This document shows positions 9,113 through 18,376 of a DNA stretch of 64,000 nucleotides, piece by piece. The notes under the pieces were generated by a model. It did no database searches. It saw only the letters and a list, made by a program, of their open reading frames with translations, and was not told the origin of the DNA. Source of the DNA: Bradyrhizobium rifense. GTDB taxonomy: Bacteria; Pseudomonadota; Alphaproteobacteria; Rhizobiales; Xanthobacteraceae. Position 1 is the first letter of the stretch, and each line of letters begins with the position of its first letter. The position numbers and the translations under genes are program-made. The stretch is taken from NCBI RefSeq assembly GCF_008123425.1, contig NZ_VSSS01000025.1:88867-152866 (forward strand), given 5' to 3'.

Positions 9113-10063
9113 TTATGCCAACTCGGCCAATCCAAAGCCGAATTTGCCAAACTCGTTGCCGTTGTAGAGCATGTAGACCCTGTCATCGCAGGTGAAGACA
9201 TGCGGATAGCACTGCATCTGTGAATCCCAACCGTCCTGCGAAAGGTCTATTCCGCCTTTCGAATCGTCTCGCGTCCAGCTGATCAGGTCCTGCGAATAGG
9301 CGTATCCGAGACGATAACTATTCCTGCCTTTCTCCCGGAAGCCGTGGCAAGGACGGAAGCAGAAGTACATATGGTAGATGTCGTTCCGGCTGAAGACCGT
9401 GGGCAACGCCTGGCATTCGTCTTCGCCAATGCAATCGGTGATGATTTGCTTTGCATCCCTTTGCCAATTGATTGCGTCCGTGGATTTGGCGCAGGCGATC
9501 TTGTAGATTCTATCGGGTGGCTCGGTTTCGGAAAACGATTTCCATCTCGTTCCGAAAATGTACCACATGTAGTAAATTCCGCCGACCGACATCACGAATG
9601 AATCGGCGATCAAAAACGGTTCGTTCAGAGAGGCGGTCATGATTGGACCCGTTCCGTGCTTTTGAAACGTCCGTCCGCCGTCCTTGCTGATGGCAAGGCC
9701 AATCGATGAATCCGCACTTACCGAGGCCTTTCGATTCCACCCTGTGGTGAATCCAAGCACTCTGCTGCCGTCATCGAAAACATGCATGGGGAAAATTCCA
9801 TGCTCGTCGAAGGCACCAAGCTCCCCCAGTTCTATGACCGTGTGCTTGGAAATATCGAGAATCTCGCGCATGTCCCTGGCGAAATCCACGTAGGCGACGT
9901 GGCTTAGATATTTCCCGACCTCGTCTCGCCTGCGGGTTGAGAAATACACTCGCACGCGATCCTTCAGAACCAGCGTCTGCGGCGACTGGGCAAACTCCAG
10001 ACAATCGTTTGGCAGTTCATGTTCAGTGGGGGTAAAAATCTTCCCGAGCTTTCTCCACTTCAT
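9113..10063 (-). CDS. Five-bladed beta-propeller glycoside-hydrolase-like protein, copy 2
   Basis: This is about 316 residues rich in WY/YF beta-strand motifs, of the GH43/GH32/GH130-like propeller superfamily. Likely active-site segments are FAQSP (24-28), AFDEHG (84-89), NEPFLI (147-152) and GEDECQ (213-218), each with acidic residues expected to bind or cleave a glycosidic bond. There is no signal peptide, so it acts in the cytoplasm. It is a diverged tandem copy of the next upstream gene and overlaps it by four bases (ATGA), so translation is probably coupled. It could be a hydrolase, phosphorylase or non-catalytic sugar-binding protein. Confidence 0.78.
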   Translation of the reverse strand: MKWRKLGKIFTPTEHELPNDCLEFAQSPQTLVLKDRVRVYFSTRRRDEVGKYLSHVAYVDFARDMREILDISKHTVIELGELGAFDEHGIFPMHVFDDGSRVLGFTTGWNRKASVSADSSIGLAISKDGGRTFQKHGTGPIMTASLNEPFLIADSFVMSVGGIYYMWYIFGTRWKSFSETEPPDRIYKIACAKSTDAINWQRDAKQIITDCIGEDECQALPTVFSRNDIYHMYFCFRPCHGFREKGRNSYRLGYAYSQDLISWTRDDSKGGIDLSQDGWDSQMQCYPHVFTCDDRVYMLYNGNEFGKFGFGLAELA

Positions 10064-11034
10064 GGCTTGAACCAATCGGGGGAGTTTTGCAGGCGAGCCA
10101 AACCGATGCCTGCGCGGCCCATTTCATTTCCCTGATAGATCATGTACGTCTCGCCATCCAAGCTGAACACGTGACCATAGTTCACCATTTCAGAATCCCA
10201 GCCCTCGGCGGAAACTTCCATTCCCGCGAGCTCGTCATTCCTTTTCCAATTCACGAGATCGTCGGAAACAGCGTAGCCAATGCGATATCCGCCTTCCTTG
10301 CCCTTGTAGTTCTGGCTTCGCCGGTAAGAATAGAACATGTGAAAACGGCCCGCCCGCTCTATGACGTCGGCGCCGGCCTGGCATTCGTCTTCACCCAATT
10401 TGTCTTCAATCAAGTCGACGCCGGCCTTTCGCCAGATCAATCCGTCGGAGGATGTGGCCATGCGAATTTTGTAAACCGGCTCGGGCCTGCTCGAAGTCTT
10501 CAGCCACCGCTTGCCCGCGACGTACCAAAGGCACCATTTGTCGTTGAACCTTCGAATCCGCGGGCTTCCCAGGAGAAACGGTTCATCCGGGGTGTATGAA
10601 AGGACCGGTCCTTCGCCAATTCTCTCAAAGGACTCGCCGTTGTTGTTGCTGATGGCAACGCCGATCGCGGCGTTAAAAGGGACCGACTCGCATCGAGTCC
10701 ATCCCGCATAGTACGCACGGATCCGATTTTCGTCCCGGATCACCGAGACCGGATTCGTCCCGAATTCGTCGAAGGTCCCGCACCCGCCGAGCCCCATCAC
10801 CGGTTGGTCGCAGATCCGAACCACCCGCGTGGGCGTCCTTCGGTCCAGGTCGATGAACGCAATGTAGCTCTTGTATTGGCCGCTCTCGTCCGGCGCAGGC
10901 CTTGAGCAGAAATAGACTCTGATAACTTCATCGAAGATCAGGACGCTCGGAGATTGCGCGAATTCACGCATCCAAGGATGGTTCTTGTGTTCGCGGGGGT
11001 CAAAGAGCTTTCCAAGCTTTTCCCATTGCAGCAT
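10060..11034 (-). CDS. Five-bladed beta-propeller glycoside-hydrolase-like protein, copy 1
   Basis: This 324-residue protein is clearly paralogous to the next gene. Shared landmarks in the same order are EFAQSP (24-29), IRVYF (38-42), TFDEFG (87-92), DEPFLL (150-155), VYKIRMAT (187-194) and GEDECQ (214-219). The fold is inferred to be a five-bladed propeller of the GH43/GH32/GH130 type. It has no signal peptide. The retention of both copies side by side suggests they act on two different linkages, or form a heteromer. Nothing in the sequence fixes the substrate. Confidence 0.78.
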   Translation of the reverse strand: MLQWEKLGKLFDPREHKNHPWMREFAQSPSVLIFDEVIRVYFCSRPAPDESGQYKSYIAFIDLDRRTPTRVVRICDQPVMGLGGCGTFDEFGTNPVSVIRDENRIRAYYAGWTRCESVPFNAAIGVAISNNNGESFERIGEGPVLSYTPDEPFLLGSPRIRRFNDKWCLWYVAGKRWLKTSSRPEPVYKIRMATSSDGLIWRKAGVDLIEDKLGEDECQAGADVIERAGRFHMFYSYRRSQNYKGKEGGYRIGYAVSDDLVNWKRNDELAGMEVSAEGWDSEMVNYGHVFSLDGETYMIYQGNEMGRAGIGLARLQNSPDWFKP

Positions 11035-11043
11035 GGTCTAATC

Positions 11044-11724
11044 TCAATCCTCAAGCCGTCGAAGCCGGCTCGCGCCGGTCTTCAGTCCGCCATAGTAGTA
11101 GTCGTGGAATCCCGCTGTTTCCATCAGCTCAAAGACCTTTTGCATGTTGTACTCGACCCGATGCAGCTCGAAGGTCTCGCCGTCGAAAGTCGCAAACGCA
11201 GCCCGTGGATCGCCGTCGCGCGGCTGCCCGACGGATCCCGGATTGCAATAGGTCTTGTCGCCGAAGCGGTGGATGCTTTGCACGTGGGTATGGCCGCTGA
11301 CGAAGTTGTCGCCGGAGAGGCGCGCGAAATAGTCCTCGTTGGGGTCGGTGAGGTACTCATCGATCGGATCGCCCCATCCGGCGTGAACGACCTGGACATT
11401 CCCGATATGCATTTGCAGGCGAAACGCCCTCAGCCAGTTCACGTTCTCGGACGTGATCACCTTCCGCTGATAGACCAGACACTCGTTCACGCTCTTGGAT
11501 CTGGTGCAGAAACCGCCGAAGCCCAGGTACCAGTCATGGTTGCCGAGAACGCTGTGGATGCCACGCCTCTTCAGCTCGTCGCAGCATTCGTTGACCTGGG
11601 AATAATAGCCGACCACGTCGCCCACACAGAAGATCTCGGCGACGCGCATGCGATCGAGCTCGGCGAGGACCGCCTTCAGCGCCTCGAAATTTCCGTGGAT
11701 GTCAGAGATGAACGCTATCGTCAT
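11044..11724 (-). CDS. Metallophosphoesterase (YfcE/MJ0936-like)
   Basis: This 226-residue enzyme has the calcineurin-type phosphoesterase motifs in order: DIHGN (8-12), GDVVGY (35-40), GNHDW (61-65), HAGWG (114-118) and GHTH (144-147). All metal ligands are present, so it should be an active two-metal phosphatase or phosphodiesterase. Its start overlaps the end of the ATP-grasp gene by 23 bases, implying translational coupling. In this context it probably removes phosphate from an intermediate of the glycan modification pathway rather than acting on nucleic acid. That is inference. Confidence 0.85.
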   Translation of the reverse strand: MTIAFISDIHGNFEALKAVLAELDRMRVAEIFCVGDVVGYYSQVNECCDELKRRGIHSVLGNHDWYLGFGGFCTRSKSVNECLVYQRKVITSENVNWLRAFRLQMHIGNVQVVHAGWGDPIDEYLTDPNEDYFARLSGDNFVSGHTHVQSIHRFGDKTYCNPGSVGQPRDGDPRAAFATFDGETFELHRVEYNMQKVFELMETAGFHDYYYGGLKTGASRLRRLED

Positions 11725-12679
11725 AGAAGATGAAATCCTCGGTATAGCGGACGGCTCTGCCGCGCTTGATGTCCGGTTGGACCGGCATCCGTTTCTCGAT
11801 GGCCATGTCGACCGCCATCAAGGCTTCGTTGTAGCCAAAGGCGGCGCGGATCGACGTGGATGACGAAATCCTCGGATTGATCTCGAGCAGCTTCAGGCCG
11901 CGGTCCGTCTTGCGAAACTGAAAATTGGTCGGCCCGATCGGAGAAAACGCCCTGCACAGATCCTGGACGGCCTCGGAAAAATCGACCTGATTGACAACCT
12001 CGGCCTTCTCTGTGAACCCGTCCTTGGAGAGCTTTCGCCGAAGCGCCATGAAGGCCGAATGGCCCCCATGGCCATCGCAAAACGCGGATACCGTGAACTC
12101 CTCATCGTCTCGCCCGACGATGGGTTGCGCCATCAAGGTCGTTTTTGTCGCGGGAGCAATTTTGGCAAACTGCTCGGCAGTCTCGACCACCACGATACCC
12201 TTGGATCCAAAGCCCCGGCGTGGCTTCAGCAGGAACGGCAGGCCGCATTTCTCGCTGAGGAAATCGAAGTCCATCTCCAGATAGCTCGGGATCGCATAAG
12301 GCAACTTCAGTGTCAGCTGCCGTTCATAGAACGGCCATTTGTCCGAGCATCTGGAAATCAGTTCGAGCGAATTGAGAACGACCTTGGTTCCGGTCGCTTC
12401 AATTTCGGCGACGTGATCCGCCCATTTGTACATGTCTGCATCGATGCCGGGGAACGCCACGTCGACGTGATGCTCGCGCAGCAGCGCGAGAAGGCGATCG
12501 AGGTAGTCCGGCGCGTCCGTCCGGGGCACGACTTCAAAAACGTCGCAAAATCCGTGCGCGACCGAGTCGGTATAGATCGAGGTGCCGATGAGCGTCATCG
12601 GTCGCTTCGACATCCTCAGGGAGCGCAAGATTCCGTAACCGACGATGCCGCAGGCGCCGGAGACTAATATCGTCGTCAC
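11702..12679 (-). CDS. ATP-grasp enzyme with CarB-like N-terminal domain
   Basis: This is about 325 residues. The N-terminal Rossmann-like region holds GACGIVGYG (8-16), the ATP-binding loop is LLKPRRGFGSKGIVVV (150-165), and the metal-binding LEINPRIS lies near 275. ATP-grasp enzymes ligate a carboxylate (as acyl phosphate) to an amine. Here the likely product is an amide or phosphoryl intermediate on a sugar or its substituent. The start is GTG at 12679, overlapping the upstream stop as GTGA. A longer frame to 12775 would overlap the SDR gene extensively. Confidence 0.83.
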   Translation of the reverse strand: MTTILVSGACGIVGYGILRSLRMSKRPMTLIGTSIYTDSVAHGFCDVFEVVPRTDAPDYLDRLLALLREHHVDVAFPGIDADMYKWADHVAEIEATGTKVVLNSLELISRCSDKWPFYERQLTLKLPYAIPSYLEMDFDFLSEKCGLPFLLKPRRGFGSKGIVVVETAEQFAKIAPATKTTLMAQPIVGRDDEEFTVSAFCDGHGGHSAFMALRRKLSKDGFTEKAEVVNQVDFSEAVQDLCRAFSPIGPTNFQFRKTDRGLKLLEINPRISSSTSIRAAFGYNEALMAVDMAIEKRMPVQPDIKRGRAVRYTEDFIFYDDSVHL

Positions 12680-13518
12680 GACGCCAACCTTCGGTGAGCC
12701 GCTTCCATCTGCATGCCTTGCGCCATGGATATGCGGGGAGAATAATCGATCAGCCGGAACAGCGTCTCGTCGCAAGCAAAGCCGTTGCTCGCGATGTCGG
12801 GCTTGCCTCGCAGGAAGCGGACCTTGCTTTTGCTGTCGAAAGCGGAAATGGCCGCCGCCGCGATTTGAGAATAGGTGACGTTGTCGGGGTTGACGCAGCG
12901 ATAGACGCCTTCGAGCTTCGTCGTCATCACGGCCGAGATGATGTTTGCCATGTCCTGGGCATGGATGAAGTTTCTCACAGCGTCATTCGAACCGAAGAGG
13001 TCGATGTCTTCATTCCTCTGGGCCTTGTCCATGATGGCGTACAGGAATGGCTGATGTTTGCGAAACTGCTCGCCCACACCATAGATCCGTGAAGGCTTCA
13101 GCACCGCGATCGGCAGCCGAAGCTCTCGGCCGCAGAATTGTGCGACGTCCTCGGAATGCCTCTTTGAAAGCGAGTAGGCGCCGAAGAAAGGAGAGTCGTT
13201 GTCGAGATCCGCAAAGATGCTGGAGATGTGCACGAAATGTTTTGCGTTGGCCCTTGAACTTGCATGACAGAGCTTCATCAGGCCAGTCACGTTGACTTCC
13301 ATTGCTTGCAGGGTGTCGCGAAATTCCTTGCCCCCGAATGCTGCGGCCATGTTCACGACGCAGTCGATCTCGCCGGGAATCCGGATGTCGAGCGAACAGA
13401 GGTCCAATTCGACATCGCAGCCCCTGCGCCCGGCCGTCAACACGTCGCAATGGTCACGAAGGAGTGGGATCAGCGCCTGTGCCAGCGATGAGGTTCCCCC
13501 GACGATCAACACTCTCAT
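12676..13518 (-). CDS. NAD(P)-dependent extended SDR epimerase/dehydratase
   Basis: This 280-residue extended SDR has GGTSSLAQ at 7-14 (nucleotide-binding loop), NMAAAFGG near 56-63, HISS at 97-100 and the catalytic Y115-x3-K119 (YSLSK). It probably epimerises, reduces or dehydrates a nucleotide sugar or a glycan precursor. It overlaps the ATP-grasp start by four bases and lies eight bases after the first methyltransferase, so it is tightly embedded in the operon. The glycine-rich loop GGTSSLA departs from the classic GGxGxxG, which is seen in sugar reductases such as RmlD-like enzymes. Confidence 0.82.
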   Translation of the reverse strand: MRVLIVGGTSSLAQALIPLLRDHCDVLTAGRRGCDVELDLCSLDIRIPGEIDCVVNMAAAFGGKEFRDTLQAMEVNVTGLMKLCHASSRANAKHFVHISSIFADLDNDSPFFGAYSLSKRHSEDVAQFCGRELRLPIAVLKPSRIYGVGEQFRKHQPFLYAIMDKAQRNEDIDLFGSNDAVRNFIHAQDMANIISAVMTTKLEGVYRCVNPDNVTYSQIAAAAISAFDSKSKVRFLRGKPDIASNGFACDETLFRLIDYSPRISMAQGMQMEAAHRRLAS

Positions 13519-13526
13519 GAGCCCGC

Positions 13527-14252
13527 CTACTCGTCCGGCGTGAGCTGAGCGAGAAGCCCGCAGGAGAGTTCCGGGTAGTCAACTCCCATCTCGCACAAGG
13601 CTTGGATGATTTTGGTGTCGAGATTTAACGACAGGATCTGACTCGTCGCGAAGGGCTTGAGGTAGATGCCCTCCATTCTCTCGATTTTGTAGCCGGCGTC
13701 GCTGACGAGCTTAGTGAGTGAGGCGACTGTAAAGTACCGCTTGTGCCCCAGGAGCAGATCGTTCTCCGAAAGAGCCTGCATGTCGGGCAGCATTCCCGCA
13801 AGATTCCCGAGCCTTCGGTTCATGACCTCGGCATTGGGGACCGCCACAAACAGTTTGCCGGCGGGCGCGAGAAATGTCCTGAAGCGGTTCAAGATCAAGA
13901 GCGGGTCGTCGACATGCTCGAGGATGAACCCCATGACGATAAGGTCGAATCTTTCGTCTGTGTCGAACTCCTCGAAGTAGGTTTCGACGAGTTCGCTTTT
14001 GTTGTCCGGAAATCTGAGCTTGAAGTTTTCGATGACCGCGGGCGATCCCTCAAGAACCACATGGCGGCCGGGTCCGCCTGAAAAGATTTCGGTGGCAAAT
14101 CCGTGCCCCAGCCCGAGATCCAGGACGGCGCGCGGACCCTTGACGACACCCGCGATGCGCTTCGGGTACCAGGTCAGCGCAATCTCGTTGTCGAAATCGT
14201 AGATGTTCTTGCCTTCATAGGCGGCGACGTGGACATCCAATCGACCGTTCAT
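13527..14252 (-). CDS. Class I SAM-dependent methyltransferase (first gene of operon)
   Basis: This 241-residue methyltransferase has motif I VLDLGLGHGFAT at 43-54, VVLEGS at 65-70 and LEHVDDP at 111-117. It has the same general layout as the methyltransferase closing the operon. The 204 bases between this gene and the divergent TPR-glycosyltransferase fusion should hold the promoters for both. I see no convincing -35/-10 pair there. Substrates could be a sugar hydroxyl, a phosphate or a carboxylate. Confidence 0.82.
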   Translation of the reverse strand: MNGRLDVHVAAYEGKNIYDFDNEIALTWYPKRIAGVVKGPRAVLDLGLGHGFATEIFSGGPGRHVVLEGSPAVIENFKLRFPDNKSELVETYFEEFDTDERFDLIVMGFILEHVDDPLLILNRFRTFLAPAGKLFVAVPNAEVMNRRLGNLAGMLPDMQALSENDLLLGHKRYFTVASLTKLVSDAGYKIERMEGIYLKPFATSQILSLNLDTKIIQALCEMGVDYPELSCGLLAQLTPDE

Positions 14253-14456
14253 GGGTTCTCTCTCCCCAAATTCGATGCGCCATCGGACGCCTGGTCCGCA
14301 GGCATATCAATCGCTCCCTTGATTCGCCACGCGCCGGCGCGGTGAGGCGAAGGCGGTGTCAAGCTTCACGCAAGCTGCAAACGGGATAGTGAGAAGCGGC
14401 AACCTCCCTGCAGTCTCGGGTTGCTGCCCGCTCTCCCATGATCCGGAAGGTCCCCG

Positions 14457-16451
14457 ATGAATTATCACGACGGCACTCTCGCAAGAGCAGACGAGATTTC
14501 GACAGGGCCGTCTTCGTTGACGCGGGATGAATATTACCAGATCTGCCTTCGACACCTGAGGACAGGCGAGCTCGAACAGGCCGAAGCCCGTTGCCGGGAA
14601 GGGCTGGCCTCGGACGCGAACCATGCCGGCCTGCTTCATCTGATGGCCGGTGTGTCTCTGCTCAACGGGAATTACGATGCCGCCCTCGAGTGGGCCGGCC
14701 GTGCCCTCACCAATGAGATGAAGGCGACTTATCTCGCAACGTTCGGGACGGCTCTGCAAGGCAAGGGGCTCCAGGCGGAGGCGCTGGAGGCGTTTCAGCG
14801 CGCGGTGGCGCTCGACCCCGTTGACCCCTCAATCTGGGAGAATTTTGGTAACGCCTTGAACAGGGCGGGGCATGGCAACCAGGCGAGCCTTTGCTTTTTG
14901 ATCGCGCGCGCGTATCAGAAATTGCCGTTCCTTGCGGAGTGCTGTGCTGTCCCTCGCAGCGGCTGGAATGCCCTGACAGCGCAGTTCAATCCGCATCTTC
15001 AGAGCCGCCCGGGATTGCAAGAAGCCCGCGATCCCATTCACTGCTTCTGGTCGAACGCGCCGCTGAGCGAGATGTCGCGGCTCTCGCTTCAGTCGATAGT
15101 CCGCCATGGCCATCCGGTCAAGCTGTACACTTACGACAATATCGACGCCATGCAGACACGTGTGCCGCCCGGCGTCTTGGTGGTCGACGCGGCAAACCTC
15201 GTGCCGGGTGCGATCTACCAGCATGCCGTTCTGAACAGCGAGATCCGCTACTTCAGCGACATCTTCCGCTATGCCGTCCTTCATGAATTCGGCGGCTGGT
15301 GGCTCGATACGGACATCGTGCTGGTGAAGCCCCTGGATTTTGGCAGGGAGCACGTGTTTTCGACGCAATGGTCGGGAGTCGAGGACGGGCATGTGTGCAC
15401 CGGCGACGCGATGCGCGCACCCAAGGGCTCGCCCCACATGGCCAATCTGTATGCGCTGTCCCTGCAGCGGCTCTTCAGCGAAAAGCGCGTCGAATACGGC
15501 GCGGTAGGGCCGCTGTTGCTCAGCGAATATCTGCTGGCAGGTGACGAGGAACTCCAATCCTCGATTCTGCCGCCGACCACCTTCAACGCGATCGACTGGC
15601 GTGAAGTGGATTTGTTTGCCGTCGAGGGCCGGGCTGGCTTCGATCTCTTGAGCGATCCCCGTGTGACGGGTGTCCATCTCTGGGGAAAAATGTGGGCCGA
15701 GCGGGGGCTGCGCTTCGATGCGGTCCCCGAGCAGAGCGTGGCGGGTTATCTCAAGAAGCTGGTGCTCGAGCCGAACTGGTTGACGCAGCTTGCGGCGAAA
15801 TACGACTCCGACAAGGGCGCAGTCTACAAGGGCGACCTTGCCCATCACTATACGCGAATCTATCACGAGCTGTTCCGATCGAAGGCGCTCGAGCCCATTC
15901 GCATCCTGGAAATCGGTCTGTGCCGGGGGCGGGTCGAAGGCTGGACCCAGGATCAGGTGCCGTCGCTGCAGATGTGGCTGGACTACTTCCCGAATGCCGA
16001 GGTCATCGGCGCCGGCATCGAGGATTTCAGCTGGTTCTCCCGTCCACGGGTCAGGATCCATCGCATCGATCAGGGCGATCGCGGCATGCTGGAGCAGCTT
16101 GCAGCCAAGGAAAAGCCGCTCGACATCGTCATCGATGACGGCTCTCACGCCTCGGTGCACCAGCATCTGACGCTCGGCGTGCTGTTTCCCTCGCTGAAGC
16201 CGGGCGGCTTGTTCGTGATCGAGGATCTCGATTGGCAGCCGCCGGAGATTCCGTCCAACGGCGCGCCCCTGGTCAAGGATGTGCTCAACGCCATGAAGGT
16301 GAGCGGCTCGTTCACGTCCAACATCATGACCGAGGCCGAAGCGAAGTTGATCTCGGAGGAGGTCGACGAGATCCTCCTCAACGACAGTTTCCGCGAGTTG
16401 ATGTCGCGCGGCAAGCTGGGCGGCCTGGGCGTACTGAAGCGCAAGGCGTAA
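14457..16451 (+). CDS. TPR - GT32-type glycosyltransferase - methyltransferase fusion
   Basis: This 664-residue protein has three parts. Residues about 25-165 are TPR helices (for example residues from ALEAFQRAVALDPVDP). Residues about 190-430 are a DXD-type glycosyltransferase of the Gly_transf_sug/GT32 class with DTD at 284-286 inside WWLDTDIVLVKPL. Residues about 440-664 are a class I methyltransferase of the macrocin-O-methyltransferase type: LAAKYDSDKG, LEIG at 484-487, IDDGSHASVHQHL and FVIEDLDW. It probably adds a sugar and then methylates it. A GGAAGG ribosome site precedes ATG. It is convergent with the cyclase gene, 23 bases away. Confidence 0.85.
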   Translation: MNYHDGTLARADEISTGPSSLTRDEYYQICLRHLRTGELEQAEARCREGLASDANHAGLLHLMAGVSLLNGNYDAALEWAGRALTNEMKATYLATFGTALQGKGLQAEALEAFQRAVALDPVDPSIWENFGNALNRAGHGNQASLCFLIARAYQKLPFLAECCAVPRSGWNALTAQFNPHLQSRPGLQEARDPIHCFWSNAPLSEMSRLSLQSIVRHGHPVKLYTYDNIDAMQTRVPPGVLVVDAANLVPGAIYQHAVLNSEIRYFSDIFRYAVLHEFGGWWLDTDIVLVKPLDFGREHVFSTQWSGVEDGHVCTGDAMRAPKGSPHMANLYALSLQRLFSEKRVEYGAVGPLLLSEYLLAGDEELQSSILPPTTFNAIDWREVDLFAVEGRAGFDLLSDPRVTGVHLWGKMWAERGLRFDAVPEQSVAGYLKKLVLEPNWLTQLAAKYDSDKGAVYKGDLAHHYTRIYHELFRSKALEPIRILEIGLCRGRVEGWTQDQVPSLQMWLDYFPNAEVIGAGIEDFSWFSRPRVRIHRIDQGDRGMLEQLAAKEKPLDIVIDDGSHASVHQHLTLGVLFPSLKPGGLFVIEDLDWQPPEIPSNGAPLVKDVLNAMKVSGSFTSNIMTEAEAKLISEEVDEILLNDSFRELMSRGKLGGLGVLKRKA

Positions 16452-16474
16452 TAGCCGGAAGCGAGCTCGCGGCC

Positions 16475-18376
16475 TCAGTCGATCATCTCGACCTTGGCTG
16501 CGGCCTGGCTCGGCCTGTCCTGGTCGCGCCAGAACCACACGGTGACGACGCCGGAGCGGCCTCGGATCTGCGTCAGCAGGGGGCCCGACAGGACACCGTC
16601 GGGCGCTCCGTGAAAGTCGGCCGCATCGAGCAGTGCGTCGGTCAGTGCGAGCCGCGCATCGTTTTGCGCGGCGACCTCCATCAGCCGGCTCGCGAGATTG
16701 ACGGTGTCGCCGTTTGCCGTGATGTGCTGGTGGCTCTCGCCGAGACGGGAGGCGACGATCGGGCCGAAATGCGCCCCGATCTTGAACCCGAGCCGGTCGC
16801 CGATCACAGGCGGCAGTGACGCCATCCAGCGCTCGACACCGCGATGCAGGTCGATCGCGCATTTCAGCGCGCGCGCCGCGTCATCAGGCATCGCGCTCGG
16901 CAGGCCGAACAGGATCATGGCGCCGTCACCGAGAAAGCTGGTGATCATGCCGCCGCAATCGACCGCGGCCCGGTCGATCAGCGCGTGGAATGCCTGCAGG
17001 ATGTCCTGGAGTTCATCCGGATCGATCTGCTGGCTCAGCGCGGTGAAATCGGAGAGATCGATGAACACGATGGCCGCATCCTGCCGGACGGGCTTCGCCA
17101 GGAAATTGGGATCGCGTGCCAGCCACTCCTGCACGGCCGGCGCCTGGAATTGCGCCAGCGATCGGCTCTTGGCGGCGAGATATTGCGTGCGGCGGCCTCC
17201 CGCCCACAATTGCACGCCGACCAACACCGCGACCGGTGGCACCACGGCCGCGAGCGTGGTCGCGGCATCGAGCCAGATTCCGTGCGTGAACGCGAACAGA
17301 TTGAGCCCGGCCCAGGCGACCATCACCGCGGCTGCCACGACGAAGCCGAGTGCACTCCGTCGCCAGGCCAGCAGGCCGACCAGCAGCATCGGCAGCAGGA
17401 TCGCGATGAGCGCATCGGCGATGTGAACCTTGCGGTCGCGCACGATGCTGTCGCCGGCGACGAGATGCGTGATCGCGGTCGAGATCACCTCGACACCGGG
17501 CATCAGGGAATCGAACGGCGTCGGAAAGAAGTCGCCGCCGCCGGCGACGGCGGCGCCGATCACGACGATCCGGTTCTCGATCGCGTTGCGGTCGAGCGTG
17601 CCGTCGAAAATGCTCTGTGCGCTCACCGTGCGGATGGTACGGCGCGGGCCGTAATAGGTGATCGGCAGCGCGAAGTCGGAGTCCGTCGGCACGGTGAGAT
17701 CGCCGAGCATGAGATGATCGGGCGCGATCGTCAGCGGCTTGTCGAGTGCACGGCTTGCGACCCGCAGCGGAAACGACAGTTCGACCTTGTCGTCTGTCCG
17801 GAACAGCATCGGTACCGAGAGCGGCGAGCCGGATTGCCCGGTCGCGACGTTGACGATACCGACGTCGGCGTGATCCGCGAACATCGGCAGTGGCAGCAGG
17901 AAGCGCTCGGCCTGGGGCAGGGCGGCGAGCGGCCCGGCGCTGGCCGGCGCCACGGTCTCGCTCGCGCTCGGGAAGATCGCCGCGGCTGCGAGCACCATGG
18001 GACCGGTGGCGAGCGTGTGGGCCAGCGTGACGTCGCCGATCGCGGCGCTGCGGTCGATCAGCAGGAGGTCGATCGCGACGACCTTCGGCTTGAACTGCAC
18101 GATGGTGTCGACCACGCGGGCGAGATCGGCGCGCGGCAGCGGATAGGTGCCGCCGCGTTTCACCACGGTGTCGTCGATGGCGACGATGGTGACGAGATCG
18201 GGCGGAGCCTGCACGCCGCGGACCTGCGTTCGCCAATCCGTCAGCGTCGCCTCGAGCCGATCGAGAAAGCGCAGATGACCGTTGGCGTGGCCCGCATAGA
18301 TGCCCGCGCCCCACAGCGCGGTGAGGACAAGTGCCAGCAGAATTTGAACGCGTCTCTTCATACCGTCGTACTGCAT
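16475..18376 (-). CDS. CHASE2-domain adenylate/guanylate cyclase
   Basis: This is 633 residues. An N-terminal membrane helix (about 8-28) is followed by a periplasmic CHASE2 sensor (about 35-305), three membrane helices (about 315-395) and a class III nucleotide cyclase domain (about 430-605, with VFIDLSDFTALSQ and SFLGDGAMILFG). It should make cAMP or cGMP in response to an extracytoplasmic signal. Two starts are possible: ATG at 18376 directly behind AAGAAGA, or ATG at 18361. It lies 78 bases downstream of a FecR-like exported protein and is probably co-transcribed with it. Confidence 0.9.
   Translation of the reverse strand: MQYDGMKRRVQILLALVLTALWGAGIYAGHANGHLRFLDRLEATLTDWRTQVRGVQAPPDLVTIVAIDDTVVKRGGTYPLPRADLARVVDTIVQFKPKVVAIDLLLIDRSAAIGDVTLAHTLATGPMVLAAAAIFPSASETVAPASAGPLAALPQAERFLLPLPMFADHADVGIVNVATGQSGSPLSVPMLFRTDDKVELSFPLRVASRALDKPLTIAPDHLMLGDLTVPTDSDFALPITYYGPRRTIRTVSAQSIFDGTLDRNAIENRIVVIGAAVAGGGDFFPTPFDSLMPGVEVISTAITHLVAGDSIVRDRKVHIADALIAILLPMLLVGLLAWRRSALGFVVAAAVMVAWAGLNLFAFTHGIWLDAATTLAAVVPPVAVLVGVQLWAGGRRTQYLAAKSRSLAQFQAPAVQEWLARDPNFLAKPVRQDAAIVFIDLSDFTALSQQIDPDELQDILQAFHALIDRAAVDCGGMITSFLGDGAMILFGLPSAMPDDAARALKCAIDLHRGVERWMASLPPVIGDRLGFKIGAHFGPIVASRLGESHQHITANGDTVNLASRLMEVAAQNDARLALTDALLDAADFHGAPDGVLSGPLLTQIRGRSGVVTVWFWRDQDRPSQAAAKVEMID

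Noticed and set aside
14829..16862. Minus-strand open frame of over 670 codons opposite the TPR-GT-methyltransferase fusion
   Set aside because: Arg/Ala/Asp/His-rich shadow with no domain, while the plus-strand gene has clear TPR, DXD and methyltransferase motifs.
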